NCBI GenBank assembly: GCA_905221615.1
Contig: CAJNDT010000003.1
Coordinates: 972,640 to 1,036,639, forward strand
Length of the DNA: 64,000 nt
From: Symbiodinium sp. CCMP2592
Lineage: Eukaryota > Sar > Dinophyceae > Suessiales > Symbiodiniaceae
Direction of reading: 5' to 3'
Shown: positions 1 through 10,141 of the stretch, in pieces
Layout of the letters: each line of letters begins with the position of its first letter
How positions within the stretch are numbered: the stretch's first letter is position 1
Made by a program: the position numbers and the translations under genes
The notes under the pieces: generated by a model
The model's database searches: none
What the model was told of the DNA's origin: nothing
The model's input: the letters and a program-made list of their open reading frames with translations, nothing else

Positions 1-1
1 C

Positions 2-713
2 TACGCAAGTTTGGTGCCTCACTGCCTCTCTCTAGCCGAGTTTGCTCGAGAGTTTGGTGTCGAGGGCTCGGAAGAGCTGGCGGTTCTGCAGATCAATGTC
101 GCCGAGTACTTGTTCGAAGTGTGCCGGAAGGGCGAGCGTGCCACGAAGCTCCTGAAAGAAGCTCAGCGAAAGCTGACCTCAGATGTCTTGAAGCTCAAAG
201 CGACTGTGCTGCTTGCCCGGTTTACGTATGCGGAAAGCATCGAACTCCAGAACGACGTCTTGGTCCAGCTGGAGGAAGCCCTGCGAGATTTCGACCTGCA
301 AGTGGATGTCAAAGATCACGTGTACGAAATCCATGGGTACAACACAGCTGCATGCTTTCATGCATATGTCGGTCGTTTCGATAAAGCTGAAAGCTGTCTG
401 AAGAAAGCCGAGCGACTTCTATCCACGCACACAGATCGCAGTCCCAGCCTGCTGGAGGCAAGTTTCCATGAGGCTAGCTCAATCAAGGAGGACCGTCGTG
501 GCGATGCAGACAAAGAGGCTAAACATGTGCGGCAGATGTATACCATCCGCAAACATCTGTTGGGTCAGAACTCGTTTCTCACATTACATGCACTCCGAGA
601 TCTGGTTGTTTCGCTGTCGGACACGGATCCAGCGCAGGGCGTTGAACTCGCGAATGACCTTGTGCGTGCCGTGGACTCCAACTCTCATTCAGTCATGCTT
701 TCTTTGGTGTCGT
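2..713 (+). CDS. TPR-like helical protein, exon (5' end outside window)
   Basis: The frame is open from the window edge for about 235 codons. The product is rich in paired amphipathic helices with TPR-style alanine, leucine and tyrosine spacing, for example AEYLFEVCRKGERATKLLKE, then YNTAACFHAYVGRFDKAESC and a following repeat-like helix. This resembles kinesin-light-chain or TPR scaffold proteins; I cannot name the protein. No start is visible because the gene enters from the left. The 3' boundary is uncertain: GT donors in the phase needed for the next exon occur after base 665 (GTGCCG) and after base 713 (GTTGGT). Third-position variation and absence of repeats set it apart from the surrounding DNA. 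Confidence 0.6.
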
Positions 714-1118
714 GTTGGTGCTCTTATGCAGGATCGGGCAGATAGCTGCAATATTCCCGCCATAGTCGCTGCTGTAGTACATTGTAGTATACCTAGTATT
801 TAAGCACAACACGTGTTTGCGCAGGGCTTGCGAACTCGTCTGCAAGCCTGTTCCAGTTCCAATCTGTCAATCGTAGATTTGCATTTCATTCCTTGATGGC
901 ACCTGTTGGTGTGTTGTTGACATCTCAGGATACGTCAGTCATGCCATGCTGTGGCAACATGTCATGAGGTTGAGTTGAACGGTTACCTTCGTTGCAAAGC
1001 ATCACGCATTCACACGGTCACGGGTGTCCTTATCGAAGTCCTTTATAGGCTTCGTTGCATGCTACTGTACTGCGCGATCTGTAGTTTATGGACAGCAAAT
1101 AGTCAGAGCACGCAGAAG

Positions 1119-1690
1119 GGAGTGCTCATTGCGACAAGGAGAATGTGATTGGAGCCGAACATCCCGAGGCAGCGGTTGCATATAGGGCAGCTGCCATGTG
1201 TGCCTTTGAGGCGGAGAAGCTCAGCCTTGCCCGACAGTACATCGAGAAATCACTCAAAACACTTCCACCCGACTGGGATCAGGAGTTTCGCTCGAGGTGC
1301 TTAAGCCTGCAGATCGCGATTGATCTAGACTTAGCACGAAGCCATGGACATGCAGTACCTGAGGCAGACATAAACAAGGCGGTAGATGAGCTCAAGCGTG
1401 CAGTCCGTTTGAGGGAGGAAAGCTCTCCGATAGGCATCACGATGATCAAGCTGCTGTCATATTTGGCATTGGCACAAGCTCTGGCTGGTCGCTGGTCAGA
1501 TGCAAAAGCAACTGCGGATCGTGCCTTTCAGATGGCCGAACCGATGCGCCCTAACTACAAGCAGTATGCTGTGTTGGCAAAGGCAGAGGTGTATGCGCTG
1601 GAGGGTAGCCACCCCGAAGCTGAGCGGTGGTTCCAAATGGCAGAAGAGATAAGCATGCACTGGCCGGAGGAGCACCCATTCAGACATCGT
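1119..1690 (+). CDS. TPR-like helical protein, next exon
   Basis: The exon opens after AG at 1117-1118 and reads SAHCDKENVIGAEHPEAAVA, then further TPR-like helices (YRAAAMCAFEAEKLSLARQY; LSYLALAQALAGRWSDAKAT). It is the same type of protein as the upstream exon and is probably the same gene, joined in phase 1. The frame stays open to 1834, but the sequence stops looking helical near 1690. A GT at 1689 could be the donor. Alternatively, the +2 frame from 1693 reads YQIEKSNPGDYEIRFSSCRL and ends exactly at a strong GTAAGT donor (1773), which would need a one-base frame change near 1690. Confidence 0.55.
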
Positions 1691-1772
1691 GTTACCAGAT
1701 CGAGAAGTCGAATCCCGGCGATTACGAGATCCGGTTTTCTTCCTGCCGACTGGGTGACTTGGGGCTGTTTGG

Positions 1773-3587
1773 GTAAGTGGCATTTGCCGCCGGCCCAGCC
1801 GGAGATGCTGCTTTCGTCCACGGAGCATCGCTGAGAAAATGAACCTCGCGAGCGCGTGGCTGATACGAGCTTCCGCCTTGAGAAGATTTGAGTTCACTTG
1901 AAGAAGGCGCTCCCGCATGGAGAGTAAGCCCTGATATCAGAGGTCTTCGTTTGGCTCCCAGGATTTCAATGGCCGGCCGAGGGGTTCGGTGTTTCGGTTA
2001 ACTTCACTTTGCAGAGACGAGCTAGGACCTGAGAAGAAAGCCAAGGGGAGATGTAAGAAGCATAAACTTACACACTGACAGTACCCCGAATCTTAAATCC
2101 GATATTATAACTCTAAGCCCAACCGGCTCTTCTTGAGCATTCTGCCGGCAACGCGAAGCCTTCCTGAAGATCGTGGAGAAATTATGCGGGAGCCTTAAGC
2201 CAGCCAGAAGCCTCAAAGCGCGAACCGCCGAAGGATTTACTTGTGCCTTAGTATTCCTGCATGGAGAACCCTTCAAGGTGTACGTCGAAGCCATGACAGC
2301 GAAGAACTCCAGCGGATCATTCTGTCAATTCACACTCTGCTTCGTGATTCAACTCTTCGGTTGGCTCCCGACACTGGAAACTCAACAGTGCGAAACCCGA
2401 AGTCGCCATTCCTGCCACCCAACTCAGAACCTTAAGCTTAAGCTCGAAAGGGTAGAATGCAGCCATCGGACCCACCCTGCTCCTCAGCTTCAGGAATGTC
2501 GCCTTCAAGGAGATTGTCTTAAAGTCCAACCGGCGACTGCGGGTGAAGAGGCCGCTGGCGGACCCAAATCTTAAACTGGGGCGAGAGCGGCGGGGTTCAG
2601 GGTGTAGGGGGCTAAGGCTTCTATAAATCGTCATGCCCGCGCCTAAACGCGGCATATCTTGGAGTGCAGTAGATTTCCCCCGGCTGGTGAACACGTCCGC
2701 CGCTTAGGTTTGGAATGTGATGCTTTGCCTACGTTTTGCGCCGAAGGATTTTGGAGCAAGACATGGAATGGGCCGGAGAGGGTTCTTCATTCCATCTAGC
2801 AGGAGCAGCAAAGAAGTTCAGGGTTTCGAGATGAGGCTTTCAAGTTTGGGATTAGGGTAGCTTGGTCTTGGTTGCTGAACTCATACGTTTAGGCATCTGG
2901 ATCGATTGGTATGAGAAGCCCTTCGGCCGCAGGATTCTGTAAACTTCAAGCCCGGAAGCCGGGTTAGGTTCTGGAGTCCATCGCCCGAAAAAGCACTAGG
3001 GTATCGGGTTGTGCGAGAGCCACTCGACGGCAGGATCAACTACTTGCGGAAGGTCCGGTATAAGGTGGCGGGAATGTGTGACTTGCACTGGGTCAGGGAT
3101 TAGGGTTTCAATTTCAGACTTAGTATTCAGGGCTTGGCTCTGCCTTCCGGGTTCAGCTGTCCGGGTGGGAATTCTGAACCCGGAAGAAGGTTTTCACCAA
3201 ATGCTAAGGCACGGTGCTGCAGCGAGGCTTGCCTGCACCCACAAACCACCGGAAACTCTGAACTCTAAGGATTTGGGATTTAGGGTTTATAGGCTTTAGG
3301 GCCGTTTAGGGTTTAGGGTTCCCTCCGGAGATCTCCAGAGCCCAAATAGACGGCTCGACCCTTTTAGGAAGCCTCCCACATGGATTTTTAGGGCAACCCG
3401 ACATACAGCCTCATCCAACCGAAGAATGTCCAATCATCCGAAACTTTAGGGTTCAGGATAAGGCCCGAGGACTTCTGTAGAATGCCTTACAAGAAGAAGC
3501 TTCAGAGCTTAGCAGATCGGCTTTGGGTTCAGGGTTGATTGTATGGGGAGCACGATAAACCTTGAAGCCCCCCAAGTTCCTGTTACT
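1773..3587. other. Non-coding stretch with decayed telomere-like heptamers
   Basis: No gene or fold-back element is supported. From about 2580 the DNA becomes a degenerate mixture of GGGTTTAGG-like words and their complements. ORFs here (2173-2574, 3009-3299) show no protein-like pattern and no credible splice pairing. Confidence 0.5.
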
Positions 3588-3694
3588 GGGTTCTTGTTAA
3601 GGAACTTAATTTAAGTTACCATAATAGGGATCTATCGTAAATAATAGGGTTTCCTTATTATGGCAACTTAAATTAAGTTCCTTAACAAGAACCC
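3588..3694. mobile_element. Fold-back element, family L (single copy)
   Basis: Near-perfect palindrome. The left arm GGGTTCTTGTTAAGGAACTT is mirrored by AAGTTCCTTAACAAGAACCC at the right end, with a TA-rich centre. It looks like a MITE with terminal inverted repeats and no coding capacity. Confidence 0.8.
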
Positions 3695-5407
3695 AGGTTA
3701 TCTCGCTGCCCCCAAGCCGCTAGCCCCTAATAGCCTAAGCCCCACGGTTGAACCCACCGCAAACGGTCAAACCCTGGAGCCGAAGCACACTTTCCTAAAC
3801 CCCCCAAAGTAGGTAAATTACTGGCCCAATACCTATAAGAGGCCATTATTCTGCATACTTTGGGGGTCCAGGTTGGGGAGTATTTAATCTGATGCGATCT
3901 CATCTGCCATTAACATTGTCCGATGATCTATGTGAACATCATTTTTGCAATGTTTTGTTTGTAGATCGATGTTGATGCAAACATCATGTACTAGTACCCC
4001 AAAGCCCAGTTCTTAACATCAAGGCCTCTGTATTGATTTTTTGTTGGAGCTCTCCTCTGCGAATCGACCATGCCGAGACCGTACGCCAAGAACCGTGCAG
4101 CCTGGCATTAGACTTCGCACCCTCAGTTCCCAAGGCCTCCCAGCCCGAAAGCCCGCAAGGTCTAAGCTTGCCAAATCCGCCAAAACCCCTAATCCCCTGA
4201 ACTCTAAACCCCAGGTCCTAAACCCCAAACCCTAAACCCCTGAACCCTAAACCCTCGGCTGTAAACCCGAAACCCTCCCGTGAACTACCCGAATGGTTGA
4301 GCTGGGTGATTTAAGAGCCCATGGCCTTTTGCAGGGACACGAGGACGAGGATGAGGTCGGTCGGGCTTGGGGATTTTTCAGGGCTTTAAGGGTCGAAAGG
4401 GTCAGGGGTATGGTTGGTTGGTTTAGACGTTTAGAGGTTTAGGGGTTTAGAGGTTTAGAGGTTTAGGGTTTAGGAGTTACAGGGTTTAGGGTGGGGCTTT
4501 CAGGGCATTGAGGAGTGCCGGTTTTAGGGGGTGTAGGGCTTTAACAGGGTGCAGGTTTTCGGGCGTTAAGGCTTTACGGTGCAGGGGTTTAAGTTGTTGT
4601 GCTTGGTCCTATAGAAAAGAAATTCTAGAATCAGTTCTACACGGGTATCTTAAGGGTTTTAGGATTATAGCGCTTAGGTTTGGAGTTTAGGGGCTTTGGA
4701 TTTTATGGTTTAGGGTGATTGCACAACTAGGGTTTTTAAAGGTTTAGACTTTACGGGTTTAGGGCTTGAAGGTTTAGGGTCACAGTGGTAGTGTTTGATC
4801 GAAGTCCTGTCTTCGATTGATTAGCCAGTTTAGGGATAGGGTTTAGTGTTTAATAGTTATAGGTTAGAAGTGGCAGCAGCCCCGAACTGAGGTACTCACT
4901 AATGATTCAATGACCCCTATCGTGTGCCTTTTGCCTCTTGCTATGAGCTTCGAAGTACGAGATCAACGCTGAAAGCCCAAGAGCCCATGGACCCTAGACC
5001 CTAAACCTGACCCTTACCACCTTAAGCTATCCTGAGACAAGTGCCACGAAGCAAAGTGCTATGAAGCTCTAGAGGCTGGGGTTTAGGGTTCGCGGCTTCA
5101 GCTTCAGGACAGGGATGGGAAGAATTGGAGGCAGAGGTTCTTAACCTCGAACCCTAAACCCCTAAAAGCCCTTAAACCCCCTAAACACGCTAAAACCTCT
5201 AAACTCCTTAAACCCCCTAAATCCCCCAAATTATAAACCCAAAATGCGCCCTCGAAGAGACGTTGGCTCAGCACGAGCTATCGTTGCCTTCTCCCGGCCC
5301 GTAGCCAGCAGCGCTCGCTGGCATCTCGTCTTACTGAACGGCTCATGGGGGTAATATGAAGGCCGAACTGAGTACCCAATGCCAGGCTTTAGGGTTCATA
5401 GGGTTTA
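3695..5407. repeat. Degenerate TTTAGGG/CCCTAAA region
   Basis: Decayed plant-type telomere heptamers run through 4195-4260 (CCCTAAA sense), 4380-4860 (TTTAGGG sense) and 5140-5235 (CCCTAAA sense), so orientation switches repeatedly. At 5246-5290 there is a short coding-like stretch (LEETLAQHELSLP) with no supporting splice pair. Confidence 0.6.
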
Positions 5408-5504
5408 GGAAAATAATTACCTAATGCTTTTTGGGGGTTCCTTATTGTTATTCTAGTGAAATTTACACTCAAAACCCTATTCGAAATCATTACGGCCCCT
5501 ACAT
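5408..5504. mobile_element. Fold-back element, family F, copy 1
   Basis: Carries the family F landmarks in order: AATAATTACC, TTTGGGGGTTCCTTATT, CAAAACCCTATTC and ACGGCCCCTA. The ends are imperfect inverted repeats (AGGGGCC/GGCCCCT type). Confidence 0.65.
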
Positions 5505-5632
5505 TGTTAATCCCAAGTGGGTATTTTGGGGGAAAAACCGGGACGGCAATGTAGAGGGCTCCATCACATCCTGTTCTTTGCAATCGGGTCCTGACTTAGA
5601 ACTTACACCGGCTCTTGGGCTTAAGAAGTTAG

Positions 5633-5720
5633 AGGGTTTAGGGTTTAGGGTTTGGGTTTAGGGGTCAGGGTTTAGGGTTCAGGGTTTAGGGTTTAGGGTG
5701 TAGGTTTAGGGTTTAGGGGT
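5633..5720. repeat. TTTAGGG heptamer array
   Basis: About a dozen tandem TTTAGGG-like units with single-base variants. This is an interstitial telomere-like tract in the GGGTTTA sense. Confidence 0.85.
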
Positions 5721-6242
5721 CTAGTAGAGTCTAGTAGGGATTGAGTCTGTTGCTTTCTGCCTCAAGGGGAACTGGGGCTCGGTGCGTTTATGCTAAAGCT
5801 AGCGTACTGGGAATGTTAGGCCAATTTCAAGGCCTTCGTCCAGTCAATAGGGGTACCTTTTGAATTCCCGAATCCCTAAAAGAATCCCAAGTCTTCGGGT
5901 CTGGTCTGCGGGTTTTGGTGATGCTGGGTGTAGCGTTTGAGGATTGTTGGTCCTAGCAAGCTTGAATGCACAGCAGGTGCAGGAGCCCTTTGCAGTGGCC
6001 CAGCCTGTCCCAATTTGAGGAGCCCGACTCCCAAACCCTCCTGCAGTGCTTGATGCCGCAAGCTTTATGGCTCCGAAACCAAAAACCGTAGACGCTAACC
6101 GAAGCCCAGACACCCGGAAAGACCTGAGCCAGCAATCTTAGGAGTGTGAGAAAGGTAGGAGACCTAACATACACTCGCAGCATGCTCGGACTTTATTATT
6201 GCAGTGATTCCCGCAAGGAAGCTCCGCGAAACTGTTGTAAAG

Positions 6243-6341
6243 GGAACTCCAGAAAGTTGGAATATGGATTAATGATAGGATCCCCTATAATTTACCTTAA
6301 AGGGGTTACGATAATGATATTCCAACTTTCTGGCTTCTACT
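6243..6341. mobile_element. Fold-back element, family A, copy 1
   Basis: The left arm GGAACTCCAGAAAGTTGGAA faces the right arm ATTCCAACTTTCTGGCTTCT around a TAGGATCCCCTATAATTTACC centre. It is shared with five other copies in the window. Confidence 0.85.
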
Positions 6342-6342
6342 G

Positions 6343-6575
6343 TAAGGCTCGGCGACGCCCACGTAAAAGCTCTCAAAGCTTGTGAGACCCGTTTGAAAAC
6401 CCTGACCCATGCCAATCAGCGCAGCAAGAAAATCCTGTACAAGGCCATAAACCATGTTGAAAACCGTCCAATGCCAAGGTCCGCGAGGCCATGTCCTTCG
6501 TGCATACGGCACGGAGGCCTTCATGCACAGAGCTTAGGGACAGAGACTTGTAATTTCCTTGTACCGGAGTTTTGA
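6343..6575 (+). CDS. Possible exon of unknown protein
   Basis: The open frame starts directly after the fold-back element and includes ALKACETRLKTLTHANQRSK and KKILYKAINHVENRP. It looks protein-like, but no phase-matched partner was found. Decayed heptamers can also give such ORFs. It could belong to the TPR-like gene. Confidence 0.22.
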
Positions 6576-7039
6576 AAAAAGCTACCTCAGCGATCTATCC
6601 ATCCGTTGTTGGAAGCGGCTTGGCTTTGGGGTTGGAGTCTTGGGTGTTTGGCTTCGGATATGGGTTTGGGGCTTACGGTTCTTATCGGCGTTGTAGTTCG
6701 ATTACCGGGGCTTGAGTTTTGGGTTTGGGTTTCGGAGATAGGGCATTGGGTTTGAGGATGCTTCGGAGTTTGGGGGGTGGGGGGGTGGGGTGTACCAAAC
6801 TGTGTGCCCCTGGCTTAGTTATGCACAAAGCCTCGCATGAAGGCGCAGAAGATATGTGCAGGTCATGTCGATAGGAGTCAGACCGAAACGTTGGCAGATG
6901 CAGCTCGAACACAGCTGCACCTCTTGTCATAAGAACCCTTACGGGGGTAGGGGAAGGGGGGCAGGGGGCCTTAATGCCCATAATAAGGACTTAATAAGTT
7001 TCAAGGGTCCCCATGATCTTTAGGATTTAGGGTTTTTAG

Positions 7040-7463
7040 GGTTTAGAGTTTAGAGGGAGTCTGCCCATTCCGCCAGTGCCAGCGACGCCGATCAGATGCA
7101 TGACTTGGCCAACGAGGACGACGTCCCTTTGTGATATTTTCAGCACCAGACCGTGCTCTTCAAGGAAATGCTGCACCAAGCCGAGGCAGGCAGGATGGTT
7201 CAACTCTCGCCCAACCATCTTGGTTTTTGGGTGGCAGCAGCGGAGGTTCGAGTCTTCGCGATCGCGGTCGTCACATCTACGGAGCAAATGGAGCCCTCCA
7301 GAAGGCTCGTTGCCCTCCAGATGGCTCGTGTCCTCCAGAAGGCCCGCGTCTTTTGTCTCAACATGGACTTCGCCCACTCCCGAAAGGCCCAGGCGTCGCT
7401 GGCCTGCTTGGGGGGCCAGGCATGGTCGGGCTTGCCAACGCCCTCAGCTCAAATCCATAATTA
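7040..7463 (+). CDS. Possible exon or gene remnant of unknown protein
   Basis: Repeat-free block open in several frames. The most protein-like is the frame with HQTVLFKEMLHQAEAGRMVQ, then VALQMARVLQKARVFCLN. An in-frame TGA sits just upstream at about 7129-7131, so either an AG acceptor at 7140-7141 starts the exon or the piece is decayed. An 18-bp unit (CCCTCCAGAAGGCTCG-like) is repeated three times near 7296-7350. A minus-strand ORF of 113 codons overlaps, so the coding strand is not certain. Confidence 0.25.
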
Positions 7464-7576
7464 AGCCACAAACCTAAACCCTAAAGTCTAAACCCGAAGC
7501 CCCAAACCTTAAACCTGAAACACTAAACTCCTCAACCTCAGACCCTGAACGCCCGACACCGTACCGTTTTAGAGAA

Positions 7577-7646
7577 GCCGGAGAGGCTGCTTGCGCCTTC
7601 GCAGGGCGTCAGGCTGCTGAAGGCCTGCAATGGTTCGGACGACGGG
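7577..7646 (+). CDS. Possible small exon with GTAGGT donor
   Basis: One frame reads GEAACAFAGRQAAEGLQWFG and runs into a GTAGGT donor at 7647. The acceptor would be GAAG at 7573-7576. The alanine-rich helix would suit the TPR-like gene upstream. No phase link is proven. Confidence 0.25.
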
Positions 7647-7661
7647 GTAGGTCCTGGTCTA

Positions 7662-7765
7662 CAGGGGCTCAAATAATTACCTACACTATTGTGGATGTTC
7701 CTTATTAGTTATTATAAGTATGATCGGGCCTCAAAACCCTATTCTGAGTAATAAGGCCCCTATTT
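7662..7765. mobile_element. Fold-back element, family F, copy 2
   Basis: AGGGGCTCAAATAATTACC at the left and TAATAAGGCCCCTATTT at the right, with TTCCTTATTAGTTATTATAA and CAAAACCCTATTCTGA inside. Confidence 0.75.
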
Positions 7766-8007
7766 CAGAAGAAGTTTCCCAGGATTCCAAGCTGTTGATA
7801 AAGGGATTCCTAGAGCTACGTGGGCTTTAGAATTGAGACATCTTTTGGGCTAAGGCCTTCGGGGTTGGGGGTTTTCGGGTTGGGGGAATTCTGCCTACAA
7901 GATACCGGGCCACAAACGCAAAGCCCAGACCTTTCAGCCCTTCAAGCCCTGAAGCGCTAAACGCCCAAACTCTTAAGCCCAACAGCCTCGAAACCTTTGA
8001 GTTCTTA

Positions 8008-8121
8008 ATATAGGGACCTTAATAATTAGAATAGGGTAATAGGGTTTTGGAGCCCACTATACTAGATTTTTAATAAGGAGCCCCCCCCAGAATACCATAG
8101 GTAATTATTGAGGCCCCTATG
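8008..8121. mobile_element. Fold-back element, family F, copy 3 (reverse), between long direct repeats
   Basis: Family F in reverse orientation (ATAGGGTTTTGGAGCCC, TAATAAGGAGCCCC, GAGGCCCCTATG). The same 25-bp sequence (core CGAAACCTTTGAGTTCTTA) lies directly before (7983-8007) and after (8127-8151), with one mismatch. Confidence 0.75.
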
Positions 8122-8396
8122 AAAAACAGCTTCGAAACCTTTGAGTTCTTACGCCCTTGAAACCGAAGAAGTTTTCAATCTCTTCAGCTAGGACCCATGT
8201 GCCTTTCAAGTCTCAAGCCGTTATAAGCTCCTCTTCAACCCTATGTTTACAAAGCCGAACCTTCCCCCAACTGAGCAGGTCTGCAGCCCCGCCGTTCTTT
8301 AAGCTTAAAGCTCCTGCACACCTTGAAGGCTGTACACTGAACTTGGACCCGAAACAGTACAACTTGCAACCTGGCTGGCCTTTCAAACCCGGACTA

Positions 8397-8489
8397 CATT
8401 AACCCGGAATGACCTAGATTTTTTAGGACTTACATAAGGAACTCATAATAAGGAACCTTAAAAAGGTAGGGTATTCAGGGTTAAGGTAG
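8397..8489. mobile_element. Fold-back element, family N, copy 1
   Basis: ATTAACCCGGAATGACCTAG at the left is mirrored by GTAGGGTATTCAGGGTTAAG at the right. The internal AAGGAACTCATAATAAGGAA matches the copy near 63.2 kb. Confidence 0.7.
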
Positions 8490-9063
8490 CCCCTGAACCC
8501 CAAACGAATTTCCCCCGGCCAGTCCCGCTCGGTGCTGCCCCTGGCAGCAGGGGCAGGCGCGCCCACCGCGGGGACTTGAAAAGAATTCTCTTTTAGTAAA
8601 GATGCGTGTAGAGAATCGAGAACTTTGGAGGTTAAGGATGCTTGGCACACCTTGAAGGGTCTGAGAGGGTTTCTGGATGTTTGAGTTTGTGGGCGTCTAG
8701 AATGCTTTTGAGTGTAGACCTGGCTAGCGAGTGTACAGGGTTAACGGTTTTAAGAACGTTTTCTTGTCACGGCTGTGGTGCTGGTTTACGGCTGAACATG
8801 TCTATATGCTTTGAGATTTCAAGTATATTGTGCATCATCTAACATTCGGTGTGATGTCCAGCGCGCCACATTGTTATTGGTATCATTGCCGTTATGATTA
8901 TCGTTTGATTGTCGCGAAAAATTGCTACTATTCTTGTTATGAGTATTTTCATGCCCCGACCAGAGCTCTTCGTGGGAGGCCTGGCGTGCTTAGCCGTCGC
9001 GGGTACACGTCCGGCTGTGGGCCCAGGCCTCAGACGAGTCCCGGTTTGCCGTGCGAGCCAGCG

Positions 9064-9140
9064 GTTTGTGGGGGGTTTTGGGTTTAGGGGTTTGGGGTTT
9101 TGGGTTTAGGGGTTTTGGGATTTTGGGTTTAGGGTTTGGC
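9064..9140. repeat. TTTAGGG/TTTTGGG-like array
   Basis: Imperfect tandem GGGTTTAGGGGTTTTGGG units in one orientation. Confidence 0.7.
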
Positions 9141-9221
9141 TAGGGTTTCGGTTTGAAAGCCCAAACCGCAAGCCAATTCACTTCATGTGCGTCCTCGTGC
9201 CGGTCATCTTGCGAGGATCAT

Positions 9222-9324
9222 GTGGGGGTTTCCAAAGTAGGGGATCCTAATATAGTACCCTAAATAGTAGGATCCTTATTACAAAGGACTCCCAAATACG
9301 CTACCCCTAATTTCCGGAAACTCT
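9222..9324. mobile_element. Fold-back element, family C, copy 1, with a partial copy behind it
   Basis: Family C landmarks are present: TTTCCAAAGTAGGGGATCC, TAGTAGGATCCTTATTAC and CCTAATTTCCGGAAACTC. A second right-end fragment (CAAATACGGTACCCCTGATT) follows at 9378-9412. Confidence 0.65.
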
Positions 9325-9499
9325 ATACCCTAAACCCTTTATGGAACCCTCATAGATCCCTTTAAGGAACCCCCAGGCCTCCCAAATACGGTACCCCTGA
9401 TTTTCGGAAACTTCCCCTGTCGGATTTGAGTTTCAGAAGACTTCCTCGAGCTTTGGGCCTCGAACCCAAGACTGCCGACTTGCGACTCCTAAGGCTCCT

Positions 9500-9594
9500 A
9501 GGATCCCTTTTTTGGGTCCATATGTTAATACGGCACCGAATGTTTAGGGTACCCAGAAAGGGACCCTAATTTTGACAACTACCCATATAGTATA
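9500..9594. mobile_element. Fold-back element, family B, reverse copy lacking its outer left arm
   Basis: TTTTTTGGGTCCATATG, ACGGCACC and TTTAGGGTACC run in reverse family B order and end in AATTTTGACAACTACCCATA. The matching GGGTGGTTGTC arm is missing. Confidence 0.7.
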
Positions 9595-9648
9595 TACTTA
9601 GGCCTTCAAGTACCTATATAGGGACCCCTTTAAGGCTTGAGTATCTGC
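9591..9648. mobile_element. Repeat family O, copy 1
   Basis: TATATACTTAGGCCTTCAAG, then TATAGGGACCCCTTTAAGGC and TTGAGTAT. A second copy lies at 62258-62317. The arms ATACTTAGGCCTT/AAGGCTTGAGTAT form an inverted repeat. Confidence 0.6.
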
Positions 9649-10108
9649 TATAAAGGTGCATGGAGCCTTTGGGGACTCCAGAAAACACCGACAGCCAAAG
9701 GGTCCTATGTACTGGTATGGGGAATACTTCCCTAAGTCATGATAGCAATTCCTAGTACGGAAGCCCTACACTCTACTGTATCGGTACATATGACCCTTTG
9801 CACAGAATGTAGGGACCTACTCTTGATCACAAATCATTACATCTTAGCTGCATGGCTTTGTCCCCTGGTTCTTGCGGTTTGGGGGTCTGCGTGCCTAGGT
9901 ACGGCTTATGCAACCGGAGGATTCAGGGTTTAGGGTCAGGTTTCGGGAAGAGATAGTGGGGCATTCCGGCGCTACACTAAGGCTACATACGAGTGGCATT
10001 ACATGGAAGATCATGATGAGGGACAAGCAACTAGTATACCGAAGTTCTTAGTGACCAAACCCTAACCCTCCGCCTGCCGGCACGGACATTTTGCTTCAGC
10101 TCCCAGGA

Positions 10109-10141
10109 ATGGCGCCAACCCAGGATGAGCTCAAGAAGCAG
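10109..10141 (+). CDS. rpiA: rpiA exon 1
   Basis: Encodes MAPTQDELKKQ. Ends before a GC donor (GCGCAT). The frame is also open upstream of the ATG, after AG at 10104-10105. Confidence 0.9.

Noticed and set aside
2173..2574. 133-codon ORF as a gene
   Set aside because: No splice pairing; the overlapping antisense ORF is equally long and composition drifts into decayed heptamers.
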